Positions 12,897 through 25,900 of a stretch of DNA of 64,000 nucleotides are shown here, in pieces. Source of the DNA: Membranipora membranacea (taxonomy: Eukaryota > Bryozoa > Gymnolaemata > Cheilostomatida > Membraniporidae); NCBI GenBank assembly GCA_914767715.1, contig OU612068.1:10232001-10296000 (forward strand). Direction: 5' to 3'. Below the pieces are notes generated by a model. It searched no databases, was not told the DNA's origin, and saw nothing but the letters and a program-made list of their open reading frames with translations. The position numbers were made by a program, and so were the translations under genes. How positions within the stretch are numbered: position 1 is the stretch's first letter; every line of letters begins with the position of its first letter.

Positions 12897-15286
12897 ATGG
12901 AGATAGGGTTTCCTTTGAAAAGTGGGATCTTCGTAAATATCACATATTGTTTACTTTATTTATTGTATCTTGAAGCAGTGACCACTGAAAATAGCACCGT
13001 TACTACAGCTCCAACATCAGAAGCGCCAATATGCAGTGGAAATTTATTCAATATCAGTCTCTGCCAGAATCGAATAGACAATGTCCCTAACTCATGTCAG
13101 GATCCTGAATGGTATGGTGTATGCTGCAGGTTTTGTGACCTCCTACTACCTGCTTCTACGGAAACTTCTAACCAAGGTAATTATATATGCTCCATTATGA
13201 CCCTGTATCTTTATGCTTACCCTTCCTAGTATTTCTGTGCTGAGGTGATTTAATTACTTTCTCAAGGCAGGGTTTTAGGTTTCAAAATGTCTAAACTTCA
13301 TGTACTAACAGCCACAAAGACTAAAGAGCCTATACTTTTAATCACTACTACAGTGTACTGTGTGATGTTTTATGCCCCTGTGTGTTGATGATCATCCAAA
13401 TCCATAACTTCTAGCACTCTGTGCATATTGTCAGTTTCGGTATTTAGACATAATCGGTGTGTTTATACTGTTGCGCAGCCAAGAAGACTGCCAACTCTTC
13501 ATTGTCTCAGTGCAAAAATGTTTGCCCTATCACTCTCATGCTTATACTCTCAGCCAAACCAGTTTGCTAATTTTTATATCATTTGTGTTTTTTTTTCATT
13601 GAAATTCCAAAGAAGATACAAAGAAATTTTTACGGATCTTATCAGGCCTAATCCTAGTTAACACTGATAAAAGCAATGTTGATCCTCAGATAAATAAGGT
13701 CACGCCCCTAACTGACGTTACCTCATTGATTAGGAATGATGATGGTGTTAAAGTGATTTCAGTGAGAGCTCTGAGGAATACATATCATTCACAATCATGC
13801 TTGAGCCTCGTGGCTCACTACCTGTGACCCATCAAACTTTAATGTTTGGGTGCTATAACGAAGTCTGTGACAAGGTTAACTGATTGGACGCCCCCTTTGT
13901 ACAATTTGACAATCTGGTTATGCCCATGCTCAAATGGTATGCATCAGTTTTTTTAGTTCCATCCTACTGTTCTAAAACAATCAACACTACTGTGTTGTGG
14001 TCCTAGATACAGGGTGTTCAATTATTTGAAATACATTATCAGGAACAATCACAACCCCGTTGGTGACCTCATCAGAGATATCAACATTGAGTGTATCAAA
14101 TCAAAGAATGACATCTACAGCCTCAGCTTCATTAGGAAATACAACTCTGGATCCAAAATTTTCTGGATTAAGAAGTCAAGAATATATTGTCATCATCATA
14201 GTAGTGAGTATCCAACATTCTCTTTGACATCCATACTGTTTAGTGACTTTACAAGATCTTGCAACCTCTCTATTGTCCTGGATAAAACATCACATCACAC
14301 ACAAAAAATGGATGATCATTTCAGTAAAACAGTATCTTGGTAAGAAGATTCAAACGATATGTAAGCTTCTTTTGAAACCATTCATCAGACTAAAATTTTT
14401 AACACAGTATTTTTAGGTTTACAGACCAAATATTTGGGAAAGGAGTTTAGCCCTTATTGAGATAGCGTGGTGGAGGAGGCATTTAGCCTCTATTCCTGTT
14501 TGCGGTGGTTTGATATATTTGATTAGAGGGTGATAATGGTAGTTCCAATAAACTGAAATAGGGATTCTTATCAGCTGCTGTGTCTATTTTTAGCTTGCAG
14601 TTGTTGTTCTCATCATGACACCTTTGAGCATACTGCTGGCACGGAAGTGCAAAAGATCAAATACAGATTCGACCAAATATGTCAACAGGTATGTATCACA
14701 TCCAAATATTCATTACAATAGTCCTGTGATCTGGGAAATCATGTCAAGTTGTACCATACTGATAATGCTAGTAGATGGCTTGCATCTGACAGTAATTGTC
14801 AACAACATACTGTAGGTGTAAATCTATTCCAGGAGCTCTATGCACAGCTCTGAGGTTGTCGGTGTTGGCCTTTCTCCAGAACCAAAATGTGGAATTGATC
14901 AACAAAGAGCGCTACCAAGTGTGCCTCATCTAGATGAAGACAAATACGGGTATGCTATAGTACTTGAAGACTCAACCAATTACCAACTACCAACCACAGG
15001 ACCCAATGAAGGGGTAAGTGTGATATTTATATTGTTCATTGACATTCCAAATGGGCATAATTTGCCAATCTCTTAACATTACTATCAATGCAATGGCTAA
15101 CAACTAGTAGCTGAAAGATTGGCTTTTATCTTTCAGGACTACTATTCATCAGATTATTTGGAGCCTGTAAAACAAAACAGGGAACATGGCCCAACAGAGG
15201 CAGGTCAATATGAATCCCTGCACCAGATATCTGAGTCAGACCAAGAGGCAGCGCAGTATCAGCAAATAGAAATGATGTCACATTGA
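12897..15286 (+). CDS. Candidate single-pass receptor with Cys-rich ectodomain and ITAM-like tail
   Basis: Exons seen: 12897-13176 (signal peptide and Cys-rich module, phase 1), a membrane exon ending at 14688, 14833-15013, and 15137-15286 with the stop. With the acceptor at 14600/14601 the model is in frame (232 residues), but the membrane segment is then short (VVVLIMTPLSILLA). With the better-looking acceptor at 14593/14594 a further exon of phase 1 to 0 is required; I found only a weak candidate. The membrane segment is followed by the basic stop-transfer RKCKR. The roughly 115-residue tail is rich in tyrosine: YQLP and YLEP (YxxP, Crk/Nck-type SH2 docking) and YESL-x12-YQQI (15209-15268), which fits the ITAM consensus at its widest spacing. 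A receptor that signals through tyrosine kinases is inferred. The last three exons are well supported; the link to the first exon is not. Confidence 0.6.
13990..14343 (+). other. Orphan open frame inside the receptor's large intron
   Basis: An open frame runs through a possible acceptor near 14005 to a stop at 14341-14343. It reads like a short helical domain (NYLKYIIRNNHNPVGDLIRDI) of the kind seen in small YozE/SAM-like proteins. No donor that would join it to 14.6 kb in frame was found. It may be a transposon relic or a chance frame. Confidence 0.25.
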
Positions 15287-17480
15287 GTTTAATGTACTGG
15301 TGCATAGCTCAATCTAGTCTAGTGTTGATATTTAATGTTTCTGGAAAGAATGAATATCTTGCTCTGACTCTGAAAATGCAAGATATGTTTTGCTGCCATA
15401 TGATAAAGAGAAAAAGCTTTTTTATTTGAGATTTCAATTGTCGGTGTCAATCTCAGCTGACAGCCTTAATATCTGACTAACCATAATTTGTATCTTTGCA
15501 AAACAATCTCACTTGTACACAAGCTACTAAAGCTTCACAATCCATTTTCGCTTAAGACCTAACATATAGTTTAAGTGCTTAAACGGTGGCGGGATGCTGG
15601 TGGAGGCATTTCATTATCAACCACTTTCCCAACCAAAGTGGTTGATAATTAAATACTTCTAATAGCATCCTGCCACCGTTTGAGCGCTTAAACTACCTAA
15701 AATGTAGCTCATTTGATATTATATAATACAGGCAGACCTGAAAAAAGTGTTTATCAACAAGACCTATCCTGTTACCATTGTTCAAAATCTGCCCAGATCA
15801 AGGTTTAGGGTGTTGTTCATTTATCAACTTTCTCTTGCCTGGATTTTGATCTCAATCGGCGACATTTTTCTTAGACCATGTTTCCCCATTTTTCTCCATT
15901 TAGAGTTGCGGCCTTCCACCTATAGAATTCCACCACACTTTTGAAATTTGATCTGAATGAGGGTTTATCTAGGAACCTGTTGCTAGTAGGTGGTGATCGT
16001 GATTGTTTGATTTGCTGATTAAATGTAGGCAAAGCGAAATGTTAGCGAATCATAGAAAACAAGGTTGTTATCATTGGACGCTGGGCAATTTCATCAAAAT
16101 ATTAAAATATTTAGATACTGAGCGTATATGCCAGCGACACAACGGTTTTCATCTAATGCAAACTTCTCGCATTGACAATTCGCTTTGTAATAATCGACAG
16201 TGTGTTCTACAAGAGTAAGAAGCCAGACGTTATGGTTCCGAGTGCTTTGTTTTGAATCTTTTCTATGGTTTCTGAAATTTTGAGTGTACCGTCAATGTAA
16301 AAATATGAGCAGAATTCCACTATATGTCTGATCAGTGATTTGTATGTATTAAATGATTAAATAATTTAATGTATTTTATTAGTTTTGATATCAGATCCCA
16401 GAAAATTAAATTGGAGTCTTTTGCAAATTAAAACTCGCCCTAGGGTGGTCGGGAACTGTGAATAAAATAAAGGAAGTAGACAGGCTGGAATAATGAATTG
16501 AGAACTCTCTCCAAATGGAACTTAAACCCATGAATCCAGCTGCACTGATCGTCTTGCCCTTCCAGAGATAGCAAATACGCTGACATTCTTAAAAGCTTCT
16601 ATTGACGATACTCTGTTGAAGACTGACCTGTGAGATGAGGTGAGAAATCTATTACTTAAAACATGAATGTTTGACAGCATCATATTCCTTTTTTGAAAAT
16701 ATAGTCAAGCTAGTAATGATGTTTGGCTAGTAATTATTTGTAGTACTTTTTTGATAGTAAGCTTTTGTTAATAGCAAAGACCTGTTGATCGCCGTTTGCC
16801 TGTGATGATAACTAAGAAATGGTCTGATAAAAAAGTCACATTCACAATTGAAGGAGTATTTCACTTGATAGACATATACAGTTGTCATGTCATTGTAATG
16901 CAAGAATTAATTTAAGAGTTGTATGAACATGATCGGATTTCTGACCGTATTCAGAAACTAAGAGTTATACTATACTGAAGTTGCCGGCTCATTGTACCAG
17001 TACAGCCTTTGTATAGACCCTTCTTAATTCAAAAAGGTTAACCACCCGGGGCAAGAACCTGATGATTTTACTGATACAATAAAATACTGTCTGCTATTAG
17101 TTAAAAGGATGCGCATTGATAATAAGGGGTGTAACGTTAAGGAGCGACTCCCCGATTATCTGGTGTGATGAAATTATACTTTGGGTTAAGATAATGTGGT
17201 TTGTAAATTTTCACTTAATTTCTCGCTTTTCTTTGTCAGTTTAGCCGCACAAAACAACAATTCAAAGAGGAAATGTCGGCAAGGGCTGACAAAAAATGAT
17301 CTTTACACTCCTGTTGATTGTGTGCTAAACTACTGATCTTCAGATAAACACATTATTTTGATGTCGTTGATCCTGGATGATCTCAAAAGGGAAAAGCATA
17401 ATTCTTAGGCAATACGCAAAATTCATTACACCTACAAAACACTAACATTTACTTTCTCACTTGAACCAAAACTCTGAGAT
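15287..17480. other. Intergenic region
   Basis: Between the ITAM-like receptor and the TMEM121-like gene. Apart from the foldback MITE at 15567-15695 I see only AT-rich non-coding sequence; short open frames at 15747-16218 have no family resemblance or splice signals. Confidence 0.5.
15567..15695. mobile_element. Foldback MITE, about 130 bp
   Basis: Inverted arms run inward from tagtttaagtgcttaaac and its complement; both then continue through the word ggtggcgggatgct. A second inner pair (attatcaaccacttt against aaagtggttgataat) makes nearly the whole element self-complementary. Confidence 0.7.
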
Positions 17481-20400
17481 ATGGATTCTTGGTTTCTGGC
17501 AGCAGTTAGAGGCAGCGCAGGAAACGAGAGGAGAGTAGCAGAGGATCCTGTCAGGAGATTATGCTTGGGGCATCTCCGTAACATTCCAGCTATTGCACTG
17601 TGCATTCTGGCTACAGCCGTGCAAGCCTTCTTTCTCAACCTTCATCTTATGAGTGTAAGTTGTCTAAATGGTATGTTGTGATAGAGAAAACTGAGATGAA
17701 TACAATGGGAATGAATAGAAACTTCAAATTTTTTTTATTCATTTCATTAAATTGAATGTTTGCTTCTGAATCATAACTTAAAGAGGTCTCTGTGGATGGT
17801 GACCACTGACCATCTGACAATAAGTTAATTCCCGTAATCCCATGTGCACTTATGGGACAAAGATATGATTTACCGCTGGTTTCAGATTTTTTTTTTGCTG
17901 CTGGCCGGCAGACTAAATGATATTTGAAAACCCAAATTCAAGGGTGTGTACAGTTTTTGTGCAGCTTCATTGTTGAATAATAGTCACAAAATATTGTCCT
18001 GTTTTTAAACTAAATTCAGATTGACTAGATAGAATCAGGTTTGGATATTTTTTATTTGCAAATTTACAAATTCAATCATCGGGAATTAAAATCGCTGATT
18101 ATACGCATGGTGGAAATTGAGGATTAACCTATCATCCCCCTCTGAGGATCTGCAATCTTTTGGACAGTTTTAATACTTTCAATATTCTTTGAATTCATTG
18201 AATATTTTATCTATTTAATCTAATCCCTTTTTCCGATTTCACAGTCACAAAGAGACAAGTTTCAATGGATATGGTTCATGGGAGATGCTTTTGTCATCTT
18301 GATGTTTGTTGCCGTTTTCTATATAAAGGAGTGGAGAATAAAACATCTGACAGCAAAACGTAAAGACAAAACCGGTTTTAATAAGGGTAAGTTTGAAGAT
18401 GGACAACTACCTCAGTATTCTTTCATCAAACATTATTCACTTAGCCTGTGTTCTCAACCTGACTATTGTCCTGTCTGTCTGTTAAGGGGTTCAACCACGT
18501 TTGGATTGACTCCGCTCCATCTGGTTAGTTAAAGTTAGGTCTACGATCAAGCCCAAAACTACAACCCACAATTTTTATAGGGTGTATAAACATCTTTGTG
18601 ATAGACTGATGAAGGGGCCCTTCAGCTGAAATTTCATATGTAAACAATAGTTTGCCTCAAAAATAAAAGATAATTTATCTGGAGGGTCAAAGCATAAAGA
18701 ACTTTTATTAGGTATCATATTATCTGATTAGGACTATTGATGAGTTTGTGAAGTGACAACATTATTGGTTAACTTGATAGACATGTCCTACCTAGTGACA
18801 TCTGATCCATGTGTAGTGGGTGCCAAATTTCTCAAGGCAATAGACTATAGGGATGACATGTTCTTTCCTCGAATTACCTTGTCACAATGAACAGGGTTTG
18901 ATGTCCTTCCTCGATCATCACCATGTCAGTTCTTTTAGTGAACAGTCCTTGATGAGAGTTTGTATTGAACTTGCGCCTATTATTATTTCATTGCGTGTTC
19001 CGCAGTAAATACAGGGCATTGAATCCCAAAACCTCAGGATTTTCTAAGGCAAGGGCTACTTTCAATCAAACCACAATTAAAAATAGCAATTACTAAATAG
19101 ATATGCTGTACCAAGGATACTGAATACTTGCTATTGACTGCATTATCAATCGGTACCAATTATGGGGTATCATTACATAAAATAATGAGACTTCAATCCC
19201 ATATCTGTAGCATAACTAATTATAATCAAATATTTCTAAGGTTTTGTATGCAAGCTTTTGGAGCTTTGAAACAAAGGGACACGTAGCACTACTTATTGCC
19301 CTATTCATTTAAACAGTAAAATTTTATGGAATAGAAAAATAAGCATACCTGATATTAATTATAAGTTATCACAAAAGACAATAATCCCTGCTGTGGCAGT
19401 GACAAGCCCTCAGGCCAAATCTGCTGCAAAAAATTAATCTTGATTACAAAACAAACAAGCTGTGGTTTGTGTGTTTGTGATGGCCTCAATGTGTGAAAAT
19501 TCAATATGGATTTGATGCTTTTATGGCTCACTTGAAAATAATAAAAATATAACGTAGGAGTAGGAGGTAGCTCAGTTGGGGAGAGCACCTTCCCTCCCTC
19601 TAAGGCGAAAGCAATGGAGGTATCGGGTTCGAATCCCGCTGCTGTCTGCTGGCTACTGGGCTCAATTGAACCCCCAGGTGTCCTTCGGCCTGTCTGCAAA
19701 CGGAGAGCAAATTGGCGCCAACAATGGCGGCCGCGCCCTTAAGGCACCATTATTTCTCAGTCTTCTGACAAAGACAAACTTTCGATTTCGACCCAAATTT
19801 AATACACAACGTATTGGTTACGTGAATAAAACGATCTCTTAATCTGGATATTAGAGTATCAATAATAATAACATTACAATAATAAAAAGCTGTATACTCT
19901 GGCTGGATGTTCAAATCGAGGGAAGTTATGAGGCGGAGGTATTGACCTAATTTGTAGTGGCCAAAAGCGATCAGTGACTCTTATATCTGTGAGGAAGTTC
20001 AATATGATGCAAGCCTCAAATGTATTAACCTGCATTGCACTGTGATGCATTCATATATTACTACAAAGCACATTCCAATTTTAGGTTTGCCTCTAGCTGC
20101 TGTGGCCTGGGCAATATATGGAGCACTCATTGCAGTCAGAGTAGCTATAACATTTAAACTCAATCTTGAGAAACATGAAGAAATTGGAGATTTGAAGTTG
20201 ACTGTCTGGTAAGTCACAATAAAAGATGAAAATAAACTGGCATTATTGCATGTCCCGCAGTTCTCAGTTTTGGATTTGATTGAAATAATAAAGACACCAG
20301 TCTTGAAAGATTTCCATACAGGGAATTAATAACCACCGCCATATAATTCAGCCACCTATAGGTCAATCGCCGTCGACCAGCCTGTTAGCCATAATTCTCT

Positions 20401-22264
20401 CTCCTCGGTTGTCTTCACATTGACAAAAAGTGGACAACTCCCTATTTTTGTGTTATTATTTATTAATTTTTTCAAAATCTTTTTGTTTAATTTGTATCCT
20501 TCCCAATCTGCAAGACAGACCAAAACAGAAGATTATTTTTTAGGTAATTCTTTGGCCATGTACCTAACTGTATCAATCACTCTCTTTATGAGCACATTTC
20601 ATAATAAATCGGATAAATCAAAATTAGAATTACAGATGATTTAATCAAATCAATGTGTATGGTATGAATCTTACATTTTACGATGACTTACTCTCAAGTT
20701 TATTTTTGACAGCCTCTCAGCTGTAGTCTGTGTTTTTTTCACTGTTGGACATCACCATAATCATGAATCTCTTGCTCGGAGGGCAGCCATCATATCGCTC
20801 ATCAAGAACTTCACCATTGATCTACTAGACACTGTTGACATATTGGAGGTTCTGTTTGAAACTGAGGAGGACCATGAAGTAAGGGTGGATTACAGTAGTC
20901 AAATTTATCTTAAACTGCTCTCATTCTATTGTCAGTCAGCTTGTTCAAAGCGATCTGTGGCAGATGTTTTCCACATAATTTTGTTACCCGGCAGAAAATG
21001 CAACTTACGTGATAAGCTGGCATTCATAGTTTTTAACTTATGTCATTTATTTCCCTGCCACGCCTTGAATAAGGTTTGTTAATCTCTCTAGAACTGTATT
21101 CTTGCAATGTAAGGATATATTTCGAAAATTTACCTCATCTAAGTTAGTTTCCTTGCTGAATGATGTGATTCACTCAGTACATATAATTTATTTCATGCAT
21201 TATTTTAATGGTTTGTAGTTTATGTTTTACAGGGATTTTCTGTTGGCTTTGAGAACTACATATTATTCATTGTTGGGCTCAATCTTATAAGACCTGCAAT
21301 AGTTTTGATTAGCTTATTTGTGGATCACTTTGCCAGCGTGAAGAAATCTCTCCTGACAAAAATCATCAAAACTCTTTTGGGTAAGTCAACAACAATCCAA
21401 CTATCTGCCAAACTATATGACTCACAGTACCATTTCTATAACAGGCCCATAGTTCTAGGGGAGGCTGAGGGGCACTGCCTACCCTATAATCATGTCTGAA
21501 TCAGCTCACTTTGGACTTTCATTTCCTGATGATATACCTCGAAATACTTTTGTTGAGAACACAGACCCAACAGAAGAGCTTACAACACCCTACCAGGTGT
21601 TCCTTCGCCTCAAGGATGTTAGCTTCCCCTTACATTTTCTCTACACTACGGTCCTGTAATATACACATATGTGAGAAAATCTCTGGGGACCACCAGCTGT
21701 TGTTTAATCACCAGCTGTGTTTTTCAGAGTTACCTCCCTTTTTCATGTACAGATAGGAGCATACTTTTGCAGAATCCTGCTAGCGCCCCTTATAAGGAGG
21801 GACAACTCCTTTCAAAACCTCAATATCAGATTTCAATGAAATTGGAATGCATTGAGAATTTAATGAAGAAACAGTCACTGTTCTGAATCAAAAAAATTAG
21901 ATCAGAATAAGAGACCAACTGAGGTTGGAGGTCTGAAACATACAGGCAGCAACACTGTCGCTGACAGTTAATGATATACTTTTTTTATATTACAGAGCTT
22001 TTATTCTTGAATGTTCCACTTCTTGGATGCAGATTGTACATTGCAGCTGCATATGATGACCGATCGGTGTCCGTTTTCTTGGTAAAAAACATCATTGGAA
22101 TCCTCTTTGGCATAGTTGAGGTGTATGACTGTAGTTTTGAGTATGTTGAGTTCTACAAAGGTTGTGGGAATTTCAAACAAACAACAGAAACCGAAACAGA
22201 GGAAACGAAAAGTCTTAGTAAACTTTCCGATGTGTACGATGACAATGACAATGTCAATCATTAA
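17481..22264 (+). CDS. TMEM121-like multipass membrane protein
   Basis: Six exons keep frame: 17481-17654, 18245-18386, 20085-20208, 20713-20878, 21233-21380 and 21996-22264, giving 340 residues (human TMEM121 is near 320). About six hydrophobic segments are present, one in most exons. Two blocks recall TMEM121: an acidic helix built on DLLDTVDILE (exon 4) and the penultimate block with DxRSVSVFLVKN (exon 6), which matches the family's SRVSxxFVxKN region; GDAFVILM (exon 2) also fits. The C-terminal tail is acidic and Thr/Glu/Asp-rich, unlike the Pro-rich vertebrate tail. The role of the family is poorly known, so no function is claimed beyond membrane location. A SINE lies in intron 2 and an AATAAA follows at 22730. 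Confidence 0.82.
19562..19700 (+). mobile_element. tRNA-derived SINE in TMEM121-like intron 2
   Basis: A box near 19567-19586 (gtagctcagttggggagagc) and B box at 19625-19637 (gggttcgaatccc), followed by an unrelated body of at least 60 bp. The head has extra bases between the boxes, so it would not fold as a normal tRNA. Confidence 0.7.
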
Positions 22265-22962
22265 AGAAAAGCAGAGTGGATTATGCACCATAAAGTGGTA
22301 GCTGTCCCATCCTTTCATTTAGTATACCATGACCGTTTTAAACTTTACTAGCTTTTACCTCTGCTCTCATTTTTAACCTTCGCTCTTATCTCAGCAAAAT
22401 AGCCATTCATTTTTTTTAAGTACTCTATTGGCATGATTTTCATTCTAAAAGAATGTTTTACAAAAATCATATCATATGCTGTGTTTATATTTGAATACGT
22501 TTTAGCAGCAGAAGTCTTTTTATTACATATTTTCATGTTCCATGACGGCTGTATTGTGCCCTTTGGTGCAGTGTCAGAGCAATTAGAACGTTTATTCATA
22601 AGAATGTTCTAACCTATGCTACATACATTACAGAACAGAGTTTTCCAATATCATCTGTCTCTTTTGCCAATAATGATTTCTAGTTATTTTCCTTTGTTTA
22701 TAACATACATAAAAATATGTGTAAACCTCAATAAAAACACATGAAAATAATAATAATAATAAAAAGAAAAAAATAATTCACCATACATCAAAATAGTTCT
22801 CTCGTCAAAAAAGCTGGCAAACATAGATCACTGATTTAGGTTAACCCTTACGGCTAGCATTATGTAAACAGACACTAGCTTTGCACAATGATGACTAATG
22901 TGTTGATGACAATGATTATCCCACATTCACAGTTGTCTTATGGCAGCCACTGCAAGTACAAC
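22265..22962. other. 3' UTR of the TMEM121-like gene and upstream region of the FN3/CCP receptor
   Basis: Non-coding. The first half is the likely 3' UTR; an A/T-rich microsatellite-like stretch (22745-22775) follows the poly(A) signal. Confidence 0.5.
22730..22735 (+). terminator. Poly(A) signal AATAAA
   Basis: Canonical hexamer 466 bp after the TMEM121-like stop codon, in the right strand and place to end that transcript. Confidence 0.6.
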
Positions 22963-25900
22963 ATGATGATTAGAAATGTTTGCTTGATCATATTTGGATC
23001 CTTATGCTCACACTTGTCTGTAAACGGGTAAGTCGATTTTCTATATCTCATCCTGCTGCCTACTGCAGGGCCATGACTCAATCGTCTTTATAAAATTCAT
23101 ATGTGTCGATGCTTTTTTTTGTGTTTGTTGATGTACACATGCTCTGATATATAATTGAAACAAAACCAAACGTGAAGTTGACCATATAGGATCAAATCAC
23201 TTTCTTGTCAAAAATCCTGTAAAACATGTTCATCCAACATCAATCGCCAGCTGCTAGTCTTATGAAACAATTCTGATTCTGTTTTCGATTATGAAAGAAT
23301 TTTTACCTTGCATTCTAGGATATTAAATTGCCAACAAAACTACCGCCTTGGTTTATTTTATCATAATCATAGACTGAATAACAATAAAATAACAATTGAA
23401 CTGATCATGGTAAATTCTACTGTTACAACCACTGATAGGAATTCATAGATTAGTGATGATATACACAGTATGGCTATTCATGAAGGAATCACTATATAAC
23501 ATTGAGTCAGTAATTGGTTCTAGCTAAAATGATCTGGCAGCTTTAATGTTAAGTACAGACCTTTAAAAGCTTAGGCAAGCTACTTGACAAATGTCAACAA
23601 GGGTTGGCTGTAGAATTTCCGTACTTTTGGACCCATAAGATTGAAAAAATTGTTTCCAGAAATCATACATAAAAAGCCATACGCTTGTTCAGGGTCAGAT
23701 ATGTTCCCCAATCCATGAAAATATATCAGTGGCGTAACTTGTCATTATCATCAATTTCATAAACCTTAATGCTTTCAATTTCCAGTCAGTCTACAATTGG
23801 GCCAGCCATAGAAACTACACCCCTTTTAGACGTTGACTCCTACCTCAGTTACACTGGATCGAGTCCACTTTACAGCCCATATGAGACTGATAACCAGGAA
23901 AAGAAAGTGAAGATAACATTGCCTCAAGCTGCTGATTTGGGCATCACAGAACCATTTACTTATGATCGCTTTGTGCTGAAAAGGTGGACTATGATGGGAT
24001 TCCAGAATAGTACAGAACATGAACTGGTACTGGAACTTAAACTTACAAACCCCAATTCAAACTTTTCTCAGCAGCAATACGAGGTCAGTTAATTAGTTGT
24101 AATAAATTTTTTTTATTCTTCTATTTCGTTCCGCCACATGCCTCTCATACGAAAATTAGACGTTTGGTTGGAAGATTATTCGACCCATCCTACTATATTT
24201 AACAAAGAACTCCAGCAGGAATAACCTCCTCATTCACTATCAAGTGATATCTGGGTGTAATGAGTGTTGTGTAACCTTCGTCAAAACTTAACTAATAAAT
24301 TCTAATAATTTATTTGATATGAAGCAAAGCCAACTCTTCTGACGGCTACAAGCCCTGTTAAGCTGTGACCTAGCCAATGTGTTGGCTCTGATTGATGGGT
24401 AGAGAGAAGTAGAGCCAATGTCAGGTAATGTGGTACTTTCATGAAATTACCTTCGACCTTGACATTGCCTAACTTAAGATAATTAGTAATATTTTTTTGG
24501 CTGGCTTTGTTCTGTTAAATGATTAAGAACCTCGTGATCACACGTCCTGATAACGCAATGAGTTTTGGGACCGAAATCACATCTCGTCATCAGACTCCAT
24601 CTGATGCTATATCCCAAATTTATTATAAGTTAAGCAATGCCAAGGTCAAAGGTTCTTTCCTAAAAGTACCATATGTCCTGGTATTGGCTCTTCTTCTCCC
24701 CCACCGTCCAATTGGAGCCATCGCATTGGCTAGCTGTCACCCATTGACTGCTATTTCTGCATGATATTAACTAGGTGCCAGACCTAAGGTTGTGATATCA
24801 TTTCTCTGTATCGAATGTTCAAGAACAAAGATAAGTGGGAACTCATCCCTACAGAACTCTACACTTGATGGGCCAATTGGAACTCACGGACAAGCAAAAC
24901 TTAAACCAATTCATCACCATCTCTTCTAGGCTAGGTTACCATTTACAATCCCTGGGTCAGGCCTTTTATTGGAAGAAGCACATCTCTTTATCACCTACAA
25001 AAATAACCAAAGTAGATATGTCGGCAATCTTTCATCTACAGATATTATCTGGACCAGTAAGTATTGTATCCAAAATTATTAATTTAAGAGAAAATATTTG
25101 TTGAGCAAAGAGAGGAAAGCAATGGTTTTGATGATTCTTGGCGAATGGTTAGATACATTACAAAATAAAGTGCAGTTGTAAAATACCCTTTAACGGTGGT
25201 TCCTATATATTGTAGCAGTGGGTGGATTGTTTATACCCACAAGTGAGTATTTGTAATGTAGCATGATTATTGCTGTGCTAGAAAAGTATTCTGTCTGCTG
25301 TTAAAACAGAACAGTGGCCAAGATACCCAAACTTGCTGAACCTGACGAGTTCTTTACCTAATAACTTGTTTGTTTGTGTAGTGCCTCTCAACCCAACATT
25401 GAAGATTGATGCCGGAAGGAATGTGATAAGTATTGAAACAGTTGACTGCTTGTGGTATCACCTCAACATAAGTTGCACATTCAGTCCTGCTCTTGAACCG
25501 ACAGAGGCTGCCAATAACCTTTGTCATTCAATATTTGACTGTTCTAACGCTTCAGGTAAGCTGGTCAATTCCCCAATACTGTCCAAATAGGGCAGGTAAT
25601 GACTAGATTTCAGGCTTGTGCCACAAGGGTATGAAAACAGAGGTGAAAATTTAAAGGTTTTATATGTTGAGAAACAGAAATTTTCTGGTGACATTCAACC
25701 TGAAGTCTCTTTTCTAAACTACCCTGTGCTAGGAAATATCTCTAGCACACAAATTTTGCTTTATAACTTGAACCAGATAAGATGAGGCATGGAAATTTCC
25801 TACCCAAGATATATATATACATATATATGAGGCAGACCCAACTTGTATTACCCTCAATGTTGCTTGTAAGATGCAAGCCAGAATAATCACAGTATATTTT

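Noticed and set aside
22001-22318. 105-residue minus-strand open frame
   Set aside because: Lies antisense to the last TMEM121-like exon and has no features of its own.
24835-25104. Open frame as receptor exon 3 in this frame
   Set aside because: Phase does not match exon 2. The exon 24930-25056 read in the next frame gives an FN3-like glycosylated segment with matching phases.
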